In this document: piece after piece, positions 20,918-31,580 of the stretch
Layout of the letters: each line of letters starts with the position of its first letter
Numbering within the stretch: position 1 is the first letter of the stretch
Source of the DNA: Eucalyptus grandis
Taxonomy: Eukaryota > Streptophyta > Magnoliopsida > Myrtales > Myrtaceae
Reading direction: 5' to 3'
NCBI RefSeq assembly: GCF_016545825.1
Contig: NC_052620.1
Coordinates: forward strand, 17,174,001-17,238,000
DNA: 64,000 nt
Position numbers and translations under genes: made by a program
Notes under the pieces: generated by a model
Seen by the model: only the letters and a program-made list of their open reading frames with translations
Databases searched by the model: none
Told to the model about the DNA's origin: nothing

Positions 20918-21860
20918 CCTTGAAGACAATAATTTATGTGGCTGGTAGTTTGCTCCCTAAAAGGGAAGGAGGATTAGGATTGCCCGATTTGAACGTATGG
21001 AATGAGGTGTTGTTAAGTCGTATAATGTGGAACTTCATCAATCGTTCATCCTCTGCCCGTTGGAGTATATGGGTTCACAACACCAAATGCAGAGGCACCC
21101 CAATTAGGTAGCTTGTAATTAGGGGCTATACGGCTCGGAGTTGGCGATGTCTCCTTGAATTGCAACCCCTCTTAATGTTGGTTATCCCTAGCTCAAGGTA
21201 TTGTTGTCAAGATATACATGACGAACTCAGACATGTGGGATTGGTATTGGAGTGTATCACCTAGTTCGGAGCAGCAACATTAGCAAACATAATTTTATTG
21301 GCTGGCTAGTTTGTAGGACTAAAGTACCCATAGTAGAGATTGTCGCATAATGGATGTCCTCAATTGATATCCAGTTTAATTTTTGCAAGGCTGTTATAGA
21401 AGACATAACACATTTTTTCTTCGGACGTGAGTGGACAAGCAGCGTATGTCATTGTATCCATGCACAACGTGAGATTAGATACCCTTTAGGAGGATGGAAT
21501 GACGCTCGAATGGATGATTAGGGCAGCAAGGGGCAATGACTTGGTGGCTAGACTCCTTAAGGTATCCTTCCTAACAACCATATACTATATTTGGATGGAG
21601 CGCACTAGTAGATGGATTAAAAACAAGTCCTCTGATGTCCATATTATTTTGACTAAGGTGTGCAAAAATATAAGAGGTAGAGCTTTGCTCTAAAAGAAAA
21701 ATAAAATCAAACCTTCCCAGACTAGTGTTGTATTAGCTACTATATGGAGACTTCCTACCTCCATCATTTTAAATTATTAGCTATATTTATAACACTAGGG
21801 ATGCCCTTAATTTGTTGTACTTCATTTGCTTTATAATACTTACATTTTACACAAAAAAGA
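20918..21860 (+). pseudogene. L1-type LINE 3' remnant (RT C-terminus and zf-RVT region)
   Basis: Begins with LLPKREGGLGLPDLNVWNEV then LLSRIMWNF, the KxxGGLGI-DLxxWNxAllsK-lW-i signature after the RT domain of plant LINEs. A W-rich zinc-finger-like region follows with many stops, and a last open block at 21499-21693 (VSFLTTIYYIWMERTSR). It ends with a TTTGTA-type 3' end and a short A-run near 21855. The 5' portion is missing, as usual for 5'-truncated LINEs. Confidence 0.8.
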
Positions 21861-22950
21861 AGATGAAAACAACTTAATTATCTATATGATACTATTACAC
21901 AAAATTTACCTACTTCAGTTTTGACTTCAGAATAGGTAATCGATATTTCCCATGAAGGGGTAGGAATCGGATAAATAGATGGTGTTGACCATTTTTTTTG
22001 TACTTTCAGCGCAAGCTTAACTTGTCGATTCTTATTATATGCACACTCATGTAGTACTTGCAATTATCTATAGCTTTTCTATTAATTAAGCAAACTCACC
22101 AGCCACTTCAACCTCAAATTTGCATAAGTAATTTCATAGAAATCCATGCATACGGTTAAAATACCCCACACCACATGAAACTATAATGGACAAAATCTTA
22201 ACTTACGATATCCAAAGATGATATGGATAATTGGGAAGAAAATCAATGAATCTTTTGCCTTTTATATGTGAGATCAAAATAATTGTCAAGTATCCCACAA
22301 ATCTCTCATCTTTTCCTTTGCAACAGTTTAAATTATATTTAAAAAGGGGATCAAAATATTTTCATTCTATTTTATTTTATGATACTGAAAAGTGAAGACG
22401 TCATTCAACAATTAAGACACCCGAGTGATAAATCCATTGTAAGAATTTGGATTTTCATCTTATGAAAGCTGGTCACAAACTAATAATAATAATAGAATTG
22501 TCTAGATAGGGCGAAAAATGGGCCTTGGTCTGTTGTATGAGATACGATGTTGAGAATAGTGGGGACAACCTCTTCATCATCAACACAAGCACGTGTGTCA
22601 TACGTGCAGTAATGTCATAGACGGCTAGCACATTAAGATGCGCATGTCGCAGCCTCCCACTCAATCCCAAAAGATCAACACGATCGTGGAAAAGTGAAAG
22701 GAAGCTTAGAGCACACGCAGTCAGTGCGAAGAAATCGTAACACGAACGACCATATTCGACCTTGATTTAAGGATTTATTATCACTCTCTCGCTAGCAATC
22801 GGATTACATCAGATTAAAAACAAATAAAGACCACTAACATCGTCCAACACCGAACGACCTCGGCAGAATGTTCAATGTGTAAAGAGAAAGGAGCAGGTGC
22901 TTCGGCTCGAACTTATTACAAAACCCAAGTGTCTTATCCACTACTAAAAA
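21861..22950. other. AT-rich spacer, no gene
   Basis: 3' flank of protease copy B. I see no supported ORF, RNA gene or element ends here. Confidence 0.5.
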
Positions 22951-23033
22951 TTACAGCACCACAGCCACGCTGGTGAAACTATAATGCTTAAATCTGTAGG
23001 AGCAAACCGAATAGCACCATTGAACTGCGCTAC

Positions 23034-25658
23034 TCATGCAACTGGATAAGAAGCTTGCATAGCGAGTCCACAGAGACCGCCTGGGATGCCCGAGTTCCGC
23101 AGAATTCTCATGTATCCTTCCTCGCCCCACGTCACGTCCCACGAGTTCCTGAGCAGCCAATAGTCGACACCATCCGGGGTTGTCCCGTATCCGACTATCA
23201 CGGCCGCATGGTTCAAGTTCACCCCACAAGGGCCCTCGAAGATGCCCCCAACGTAATGCTGGAATCCGGCACTGCTCGAGTCGAGGGCAACTGAAACCGG
23301 TTGCATTGCCACGGCCTTCAATATCTCGTCTTCGCTCACAGGGATGTCTTCATGCCCTGATATTTGCGCTGCAGCAAAGGAGGCGGCTTGTGTGTTGCAA
23401 GCGTTATCAGCGCCTATGTAGGGGTAAGTGTCTTCAGAGCTTATGCCTTTGTTTTGGACAATGTAATTATAGGCATCGTCCTCCCGACCGCCTTCGCATC
23501 CATGGTTTCCCCCGTTTGTGGCACAGTCAATAAGCTGTTGCTCGGACAAGCTGAGTAGTACACCGGTTTTTATTGCTGTGATCGATTCCACAGCTGCAGC
23601 TGCTGAGAATGCCCAGCAAGATTCTACACAAGAAATAAAACGAGAAGTGCTACGGTGGTTATGGCCTTTGTATGTATGTAGATGGATTAATACCATGATT
23701 AGAATACTTGTTTTATAATAGGGTTTTGCTAGTATGATAATCTTTGGGTACTGTGAGAATAACGATTTATTATGAGCCACAAATGGGTCTCGCAATAATT
23801 TATAATTATTTGTGATTTAGTTTTTTATTGTTCAAAATAGACTGCTATTTTCACAGTAAATTAAAGATTATTATGCAATCATTTCTCTTTGTAATAATGG
23901 TGTAACATACTAGAATTGAGGTTACATTCCATAATTTTTCTCACATACTAGGCATGGAGAGTGCTACGGTAATGTGATTCAATTCGCAGTATGCGATGAA
24001 CTATTTTGAATTAGAATATAGCTTAGTTTTATGGAAAGGAACGAGAGCTCACTAGCTTTACATGACAAGATATGACATTGTAATGATTCTTTTACCAATA
24101 GATCCCATGAATTCCATGGTTCCAAGCCACCTAGAGAAAAAATTAAATGTGTTGACATAGTGAAATAATATTTTCGAACCTCTCTCTTATCCACTATATA
24201 TTATGAAACATTATCGTTTAGAGTAGGGGTGATTAGTTTTAAGGTGGACGGTCATATTCTAGATTCTGAAACTACCCACTAAGGACCGGTTACACAAATT
24301 GGAAGCCACCCATTGGTTTCATGAACCTACTCGGGAATTGGACCGCTCACTACTGAGTAATTGGCATGTAACTGCAAATCCATTCTGGGTCTATGACATT
24401 GAATACTACATAATGAATAGCAGTCAACATTAAGTATTTCAGTTTCTCAAATGCTATTTTGGGTGTGCAACTGCAAAATCCTAAGTACCACTTTGGTGTT
24501 CATTAAATACTGATGTTATTCAGTTTCTCAAAGTGCTATTCACTGGTATCAAGTTAACATTATAGTAGTCAATATCCATTCTGGGTGTGTAACTACAATC
24601 CATTCACTACTATTTAGTTTCACTGCTATTCAGTTTCTTTTTAAGGACTAACAAGTAAAGCGACAGACTTGAGAAAAGAGTTAAAATTTTAAAATATAAA
24701 TACTGGACCGGTTTGGGTGGACAAGTGGGGGGTTCCATGCTTAGAACTAGAAACTTGACCGGTACTCATCAATTTCAATAAATTGGAATCGAGAACTAGA
24801 CTGGTCCCCATGGGAACTGCCTGTTTGGACCGGTCCAGATCGGTTTGGGGCAGTCTGGATGGTTTTCGGTTTCTTTGCAGACACCTAGAGTGATGGCTCT
24901 TGGAAAAGTATGAAGCTTGTGATCATGCCTTTGTCACCTTATTCATCTAAGTATTACTTCATTAATGTTTAAATTGCTTTAGTGGGTTTAACGTTTAAGT
25001 TATACACGTATGTTGATTGTTTTCAAGGGCCATAAAGAATATTTAGTTCGTTCATATGAAAGGATCTATGCAAACAAAATCACAAGACAAGAAAATATTG
25101 AGTTAAGGACATGGAAGGATTATATTGTTTCACTTGCTTTGAAATAAAAAAAGAAAATCACGACAAGAAAGTAAAGTGTCTTTGTACAATAATGTAGTAC
25201 GATTTTGTTACTGCCTTACCGCATGCGCCCTGGTATTTTATCCTGTTCACAACTCCTCGATCCACCCAATTTACGCTAGACGGGACATGAGTCGAACCTT
25301 GGTACTTGAAAGTAGCAGTCGCAGATGAATTTGAGCTATTAGACTCCGCTCGGAACCCGGTGTATCTCGCGACGAACTCATCCGTGGTCAAATCTGAAAA
25401 TTGGTTCAGACCCACTCTGTAGCTCCGATTAGCCGCTTTGTAGTTGAAGTCTTCGATGAAGCGCAAAGTCTCCAGAAAGATCTCGTACCGCTTCACCTTC
25501 TCGCGATTATCCGCATAAATCCGTCCGTGGCGGGCCATCCACTGCTCGAACTCGGCCAATGTGGAATTCGGGGGCGTCGTGGCCGAAGTCGAAGCCCCTG
25601 CACATAATGATACTATCAACATGTAGACCTCAATTTGCCCCACGAGCCATGGAGCCAT
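23034..25658 (-). CDS. SAG39-like papain-family cysteine protease, copy B (intact)
   Basis: Two exons, 25658-25220 and 23623-23034, joined over a 1596-bp GT-AG intron, give 342 residues, the normal length for plant C1A proteases. The start at 25658 is chosen because MAPWLVGQIEVYMLIVSLCA is a signal peptide, about 90 bp after a TATA box; the ORF opens 20 codons earlier. Residues ~37-95 are the I29 inhibitor prodomain (EFEQWMARHGRIYADN ... GLNQFSDLTTDEF). The mature enzyme begins near VPSSVNWVDRG. Catalytic residues are the oxyanion Gln (KYQGAC), Cys (ESCWAFSA), His (LNHAAVIVGYG) and Asn (RNSWDVTWGEEGY). Oddities: G-to-E before SCW, and NSWD where NSWG is usual. There is no C-terminal granulin domain or KDEL. 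Expected secreted or vacuolar endopeptidase of the senescence/stress type; substrate unknown. Confidence 0.9.
24222..24895. mobile_element. Putative hAT-like MITE in the intron of protease copy B
   Basis: Starts TAGGGGTGATTAG and ends GCAGACACCTA, with imperfect short inverted ends of the hAT MITE type. The interior has GGACCGGT/ACCGGTCC-type repeats and ACTGCTATTCAGTTTCT-like direct repeats. The intron of copy A lacks it. I could not find a clean 8-bp duplication. Confidence 0.45.
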
Positions 25659-25745
25659 TATCGGATGCTGAAGCGTATCAAAGATGGATTGATGGATTGG
25701 TAGTGCTCTTTTGGGCAATGTAGAGAAATAGGAGCAAGCTATGTC

Positions 25746-25753
25746 TATTTATA
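25746..25753 (-). promoter_or_regulatory. TATA box of protease copy B
   Basis: The minus strand reads CTATAAATAG, about 90 bp upstream of the chosen ATG, a normal distance for a plant gene. In copy A the matching site reads CTACAAATAG and lies farther away because of a tandem duplication. Confidence 0.7.
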
Positions 25754-25904
25754 GAACCACATCATCAAATTAATGAATCATGGAAGTTCCTTAATGACCC
25801 GTTCATATTCATTTCCTTCATTGCTTATCTTCTGAACTCTTCGTTTCTTTCCCAAATGAATGCTACTGTTTAGGTTCAAACGCGAATGTTTTGCACCAGA
25901 AAAT

Positions 25905-26468
25905 ATTTAAGAAAATAACACAAATGATCCCTAAACTTTGGCACAATGCGCAATGTGATTCCAGTACTTTTAATTTGTTTAATGTGGTTCGTGAGCTTTT
26001 GATATATATTCAACTTAGTCCTTGAATTATAGAAAAATGTTCAACATTGTCTTCGAACTTGAATCAATTGAAATGCAATATTAAAATTTTTCATAAATTT
26101 ATGGACTAGAACTTGTACAAACAACCACCGCCCGTGGTGGGGCAGTTGACTTCGGGCTCTCTCCTCCTCACAAAGGGGAGGAGTTTGAATTCTAGAGGCA
26201 TCGCATTCGCACGACTTACCCGTAGCTGGGTCTGTGGTGGTGGCTCAGTCCGTCCCAAATTTATGCCATCGGCTGTATGGTGGTTTCTGGGTCACAAAAA
26301 AAAAACTTGTACAAACAAATTTAGAGACCACATTGAATAAATTAAAAGTTCATGGATCACATTGCACGTTAACATGAAGTTCAAGGATCACATTAAACAA
26401 ATTAAAAATTGAAAAATCACATTGAGTCAAAATTCAAGGACCATTGGTGTTTTTATTCCAATTATTTA
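25905..26468. mobile_element. MITE with AACACAAATGATCC ends, carrying a nested SINE
   Basis: Present upstream of copy B and absent from the same place in copy A. The left end TTTAAGAAAATAACACAAAT and the reverse-complemented right end AATTGGAATAAAAACACCAA form an imperfect ~30-bp inverted repeat continuing as ATGNTCCYTRAA. Interior repeats of GATCACATTG/TTAAAAGTT type are typical of such MITEs. Non-coding. Confidence 0.65.
26110..26318 (+). mobile_element. tRNA-derived SINE with 15-bp target duplication
   Basis: The body is 26125-26303 and ends in a ~9-A tail. AACTTGTACAAACAA flanks both sides (26110-26124 and 26304-26318). The 5' part has a pol III A-box-like GTGGGGCAGTTGA and a B-box-like GAGTTTGAATTC. 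It is inserted in the MITE above, so it is the youngest layer here. Confidence 0.85.
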
Positions 26469-26979
26469 TTAATGTCCATTGAAATAAAATTTCCCTTTTT
26501 TAGATGAATACTTAAAGCATGTGAGATGTGAAAGGTCTAGCTAACAATCAATTGGATGGACTCGAATTTCCCTGTGTGTATATCTTAAATAAATAAAAAA
26601 ACGAGGTATCTTTTTAATCATACGATTGAATGGATCTACCAAGAGAATTTGTAAATGGCTTGTATTACTCAACGTACAAAGCAAAAATGTGTATAAGGTA
26701 TTGCTCAAGAGAAAATGAAAGGGAAAAATCTACCAAATCTTCCCTAACATATTATTTACGATATACACCAAATATTGTGCTGATTAAATAATAGGAATGA
26801 ATTAGAAGAGATACGCCAATTATTATGCTATCTAAAAAATCAAAAAGTAAATTTTTCCTGTACTTCTCCTCAAGTTGGCACATGGAGGTCTTGAATGCCC
26901 AATTTGCTAACAAGAAATGTAAATTGGCTTGAACTAAATCTTGGTAAAGATGTTTGCCAGTTGAAGTCTAGTGGATTTG

Positions 26980-27135
26980 TGTTCAGCTTTTTTTTTTTTT
27001 TTTCCAATCTCGCTCCTCTCTACTATGTGTATGTGTGTGTGATGCTCACGAGAATCAAACCCTAGATTTGCTACTCTCTGGGCCTGCCGCCGGCCCCCGC
27101 CCGCCCCACTAGCGGGGCTGCATGCCTTTTGGCGG
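26980..27135 (-). mobile_element. SINE (minus strand)
   Basis: The minus strand starts near GCATGCAGCCCCGCTAGTGG, has a B-box-like AGGGTTTGATTCTCG, and ends in an A-tail (T-run at 26987-27003). The equivalent region of protease copy A (~20800) lacks it. The target duplication is not clear. Confidence 0.65.
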
Positions 27136-27139
27136 TATG

Positions 27140-27645
27140 TGCTAAGTTCTGATGGTCTTTTAGGCTACATATGTTCCTAAACAAAGTAGCAGTCAATCTA
27201 AATGTGCTTTGTTCGTTCATGGAATACCAGGTTTGTTGTCATTGTTAACTCTCTAACCATGGCCATGGCTACTCGAGTTTCGTTGAGCTCAACTATGACC
27301 ACTTAAGCTTCCAGTCATCAAGATAGATAATGAAGGAAGAAGATGAAGAGTAACTTTTTGTAGCTTGCGCATCAATGAAGGAAAGAAGAAGATAGACTGT
27401 CTAATTATTTCAATTTTTTTTCTTTTTAAATTTTGAAACTTCCTTTTTTTTTCCCAATTGGCACTTGGTAGGTGCCACATGTCTTAAGAAACTGATAAAA
27501 AAAGCAACGTCAGCATTTTTCATTAGCAAAATGGAATTAATTAAGGGATTTGATTGTACCAATTTGACAAGTTTTAGGATTTATTGCACTTTTTGAAAGT
27601 TTTGAAATTAAATTGCACTTTCATGACAAGTTTTATGAATTTTAT
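27140..27645. other. Spacer at the edge of the protease duplication
   Basis: Up to about 27270 it aligns with 20810-20900 of copy A. After that it is AT-rich with no supported gene. Confidence 0.5.
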
Positions 27646-28255
27646 TATAACGTCCCCCACCCCATCTCCAAAGTCACAAGTGGTAAGGGTTATATTTTTC
27701 GCGACTTCCTAGGAGTGTCGCCGACCCATACTTCTTTCTTTTTATAAGTCTTTGAGTTATGCACACACGGAAGCAATAAATCAACACCCAATCACCATAG
27801 TATCGCAACATCAAGACTAGTAGGAAAACACACGTGCAACCATATATTTACATATACACGGCATACTACATGTGATTACATGTCTTTCCTTTTGATATTA
27901 CAAGCCCATCTACTTGAGCTAAGCTTTACACTACAAAAGCATATGGGCCCTTCCAAAAGTACATCACCTTCAGGGTAACCCTATCTCCTTTTATGAGATT
28001 CTAACCAAAAATGGTTCCCCTATAAGGACCGGCTAACTAGTAGTCCTCTATGGCACTATTGGGTGGAGCATCTCCATCAGGCCCTGGTAGACCATCGAAG
28101 CCATAGAGTGGACCAACAAAATCCCTATTGAAACACTCGTACCAAGCTCGGTACTTGTGGGGAACGAGTTCATTCAGCCCTTCATCCACCCAAACGGTCA
28201 TAGTGACCATCCGATAGTATTTATCTATGTTAATAATTGAAATATGAAATCCAAC
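27646..28255 (-). mobile_element. LTR family-IV-like fragment (minus strand, 3' part)
   Basis: On the minus strand it ends GGGGGACGTTATA, resembling the GGGCGTGA-type ends of family IV, and carries the LTR ORF relative at 28255-28037. It breaks at ~28255, where a plus-strand LTR-III end fragment with GGGCTTGGGAGAGCC begins. Confidence 0.5.
28037..28255 (-). pseudogene. LTR-embedded ORF, family IV relative (5' end missing)
   Basis: Open frame on the minus strand: IDKYYRMVTMTVWVDEGLNE, then LVPHKYRAWYECFNRDF, GPLYGFDGLPGPDG, ending AIEDY at a TAG. It aligns with the decayed ORF of LTR 58181-61503 (VTTV-VNEGLPNLVPH--AWYF ... GPIRSFDGPP). No database family is recognised. The upstream part is lost at the junction with an LTR-III fragment. 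Confidence 0.6.
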
Positions 28256-28510
28256 GTCGAGCGAGGTATGGGCTTGGGAGAGCCTGCGCCTAATTTAGGG
28301 CCATTAGTCCGCTTTTTTAGGCAAATACCCCTAAACCTTCTTCCTTTTCCCCCGGACGGAAAAAAAAGATAAGCTGCGAAATGGAAGACCATTGTTACTG
28401 CTAAGTAGACAAACATTTCTAGGAGTCGCCACTAGCCTATTGGGGTCGGCTAGAAACCAATCGAGACATGGGAGTGGTGTCTCGATTCAATTAATCACTG
28501 ATCGACATCT
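28256..28510. repeat. LTR-III-like fragments, both orientations
   Basis: GGGCTTGGGAGAGCC at ~28268 (+) matches 42752 of the full LTR. A segment at ~28415-28470 with GAGTCGCCACTAGCC and GGGGTCGGCTAG matches the minus-strand fragment near 57845-57880. Confidence 0.5.
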
Positions 28511-28785
28511 CCGCCAGGTTTACAAGTCAAGAAACCTTAAGATGAGATAAGACAACCTTACTCCCACTTCTTCGAGCGGCATCTTCTTTAGGAAGTCCTT
28601 ATTTCCACTTTGAATCATCCCAATCTGAAGAGACTTTGGAAATGGGTTGTAATGTTGATTCGGGGAAAGATTCAAAAGGCTTAGCTCAAAAGGCTTAGAA
28701 CTTTTTGTCAAAGTGGGATTTGGGAGTTGGTGATTATCATGGCATCATTACCATATCATCCATTTTTTTAAAGCACTCAATGTTG

Positions 28786-29190
28786 CATGGTTTAAAGATA
28801 ACCAAGAACCCTTTGAAAATGCATGGTTTAAGGCTAACCCATGAACCCCTTTGAAATTGCATGGTTTAAGGGTAACCAAAAACTCTTTGAAATTGCAAGG
28901 TTTAAGGATAACCAAGAACCCTTTGAAAATGCATGGTTTAAGGCTAACCCATGAACCCGTTGAAATTGCAAGGTTTAAGGGTAACCAAGAACTCTTTGAA
29001 ATTGCAAGGTTTAAGGATAACCAAGAACTCTTTGAAATTGCAAGGTTTAAGGATAACCAAGAACCCTTTGAAAATGTAGGGTTTAAGGCTAACCAAGAAC
29101 CCTTTGAAAATGCAGGGTTTAAGGCTAACCCATGAACCCTTTGAAATACATGGTTTAAGGCTAATCCATGAACCCTTGGAAATTGTGTGG
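28786..29190 (+). repeat. 36-bp minisatellite, 11 units
   Basis: GGTTTAAGG starts at 28789, 28825, 28863, 28899, 28935, 28972, 29008, 29044, 29080, 29116 and 29152. Each unit has GGTT-TAAGGnT-AACC, a short hairpin with a 7-nt loop. Units with CATGGTT...AACCCATG have a longer stem with one bulged C. The period is a multiple of three, so ORFs stay open in several frames. A few more units lie at 31660-31770 in the same orientation. Confidence 0.9.
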
Positions 29191-29879
29191 TATCACTGGA
29201 GGAATCTGTCATTCGAGAATATTCTAAAATGGATACTGCACATCAATAGAATTCATTATAACAAGTATTCTAGTAGCGAAAGCACACTAGATGAGATCAA
29301 TTTTAGCATATGTCATTAGAAACAATATCAAGAGTGTATCGGTAATGAGAAGGCAATGATTGCATAAACAAATCAAACTAATTCCGACAACTTGACAAAC
29401 TCGCAAAACTGTCATCACGCTCGGATGATATCATTAATCGTCAAATTCTCTTGGGAGAAAAGTCCTTGTCGAAATGACCCTAACTTATAAGAAAGGTTTG
29501 TTAAGTATGCCAAGCAAGGACCCCTAGTCAGAAAGGGCTTCTCGCATATCCTCAAGAAAATGGCTGTTTGATCCCATCTGTTCATGTGGGAAATAAACTG
29601 ATCACTCAACCTCACTCTTCCAGTGCGCAAGGCTTTGAATCATTCACAATAAGTACACATTGACCAATCAAAGAGGTCTTTTAGAAGGACCGTAGTGCAG
29701 GTTTGGTCATGGTTTTAGCAATGGATAAGCATCATTGGCTATGAAATGAATTAATCACTGATCGACATCTCCGCCAGGTTTACAAGTCAAGAAACCTTAA
29801 GATGAGATAAGACAACCTTACTCCCACTTCTTCGAGCAGCATCTTCTTTAGGAAGTCGCATTTTCTTCTTTTGCAAAAA

Positions 29880-30262
29880 TAAGAGATGCAAAATTTTTTT
29901 ATTTTTATTTTATTTTTTTTTACATGGCAACCTCGTTGCCGTTTTGGGATCGAACCCGTACCTCTCGGACCGTTCAGAATTATTATTATTTTTTAAAAAA
30001 TAATTAAAAAGGAGAAAAATATGAAAATTTCAAAAATATAAAAAAATGTTAGATAGCATCAAATTAGGATATAAATGACATATATGAAATTTTCCTAATT
30101 TTAAAAGGTCATTTTCCTAATTTAATGCTATTTTGGTATTTTATAACCATTTTTGTAAATAATCCATTTTGCGTAAATTAAAACTATTTAAAGTAATTTC
30201 ATGCATATTTGAATTCTCATTTTGCTCATGGGGGTCCTGTCCCGGGGCGTGATAACAAGGCC
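29880..30262 (+). repeat. LTR-end-like fragment with B-box-like sequence
   Basis: Ends in GTCCTGTCCCGGGGCGTGATA, similar to the ends of families II and IV. At ~29935-29960 the minus strand has GGGTTCGATCCC, a B-box match next to A-rich sequence that may be a SINE scrap. Otherwise AT-rich, with no gene. Confidence 0.35.
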
Positions 30263-30344
30263 ATGTAATATTATTTGCTCGACTTGTATCGGGTTTACCT
30301 TTTCCGCGTTTATTTTCAAGTCATTTCAATGATCGTTAAGCCGA

Positions 30345-30505
30345 TCGCTGCTAAGTAGGCATATTGGTGGCCCCACCATATCCTCCTCACCTGCCCAACC
30401 AGCCGATTTCTGCACGTGATGGAAGACCATCATTGGTACTGCAAGTGGACAAACATTGGTCAGAGATAAGCTGCTGCAGGCACGGGAAAATCGCACCAAA
30501 TCGAT
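30345..30505 (+). repeat. 160-bp repeat, copy 1 of 3
   Basis: GCTAAGTAGGCATATTGGTG through GCACGGGAAAATCGCACCAA. Copy 2 is inverted at 30980-31135 and copy 3 direct at 32525-32685. The copies are more than 95% identical by eye. Confidence 0.85.
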
Positions 30506-30979
30506 TCTTTTCACACTTAATCACAATGTTTGAGTTGATATGTTGCGAAATTATTCAAGTAGTTCATGGCTCAACCAAATATGCCCATAAATGAGCATGA
30601 ATTGGTGCATCTCATGACTTGCTCTGTTAGGGAAAGGCCCGCGCTTTTGTCTTTCCAAAGGAAGTAAATGTCAATCAAAACCATCATTTTACTTGTTTGA
30701 CAAAAATGGATGGTTGAGTTAGTGGTTGCATAAGAAATCCCTATTGGAACGATTGAAAGCAAATCCCTCTCCATAACCAAGGAAACGGGATGGAACGTAG
30801 TCATCAGATATGCCGTAAAAGGGAGTATCCCGTTCCTAAAATAAATCATGTTAAATATGAAAATAACATATTCGTCTCTTTTTCCTTGCAGTTGATGAAC
30901 GGGGAAAATCACTTAAAGCAGAGCAATTCTGACCCATGAGCAAGATGAAACATAGTCAATTGATTCAGCACGAAAAGGG

Positions 30980-31135
30980 AGTATGTGCGATTTTCCCGTG
31001 CCTGCAGCAGCTTATCTCTGACCAATGTTTGTCCACTTGCAGTACCAATGATGGTCTTCCATCACGTGCAGAGATCGGCTGGTTGGGCAGGTGAGGAGGA
31101 TATGGTGGGGCCACCAATATGCCTACTTAGCAACC
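30980..31135 (-). repeat. 160-bp repeat, copy 2 (inverted)
   Basis: Reverse complement of 30345-30505. Confidence 0.85.
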
Positions 31136-31244
31136 CCGAATTAAGACCTAATCGTGGGCTGGGTTTTGGTAACTAGTTTGAGTGCTTTAATCCATCAATT
31201 TTGCCGAGGTTTTTGATCAATTAGCAAGTACATGTATATTAGTT

Positions 31245-31580
31245 TTATCGTTTCTAAATTAGTCCAATTCAATTTTGGAATATAAGTAACATGCCCTATC
31301 TCTTGTAAAAAAAGTGCACTTTGATGTTATCGAATTCACTCATTCTAAGTGGGCGTCAAAGATGAAAGGAGAGGGGTACTCCTTGTTTCGACACGTGAGG
31401 GCATTACTCCTTGGATGTTTTGCTCAATTTATTCCATCAAAATGGATAGTTGGGCCTTAGCATGCCTTCTTGGTATAAGGTGTTGCTCCATCGGTCAAAG
31501 TGCACTTTTTTTACAAGAGATAGGGCATGTTACTTATATTCCAAAATTGAATTGGACTAATTTAGAAACGATACTCCCTT
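31245..31580. repeat. Foldback: ~80-bp perfect inverted arms
   Basis: 31250-31322 (TCTAAATTAGTCCAATTCAA ... AAGTGCAC) is the reverse complement of 31497-31572, with a ~170-bp loop. A neighbouring pair, ~30905-30980 and ~31575-31655, is also inverted. It could be a foldback element or part of the larger palindrome. Confidence 0.75.

Noticed and set aside
26125..26303. tRNA gene
   Set aside because: A- and B-box-like sequences belong to a SINE with poly-A tail and target duplication; no cloverleaf.
28786..29190. CRISPR-like array
   Set aside because: Contiguous 36-bp units with no spacers; a minisatellite.
28748..29212. 154-codon repetitive ORF (minus) and 94-codon ORF (plus)
   Set aside because: The 36-bp minisatellite period keeps several frames open; no homology and both strands open.
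27646..30262. One DNA transposon with TATAACGTCC / TATCACGCCC inverted ends
   Set aside because: The flanks do not show a target duplication and the interior is a mosaic of LTR fragments in both orientations; two separate LTR ends explain it better.
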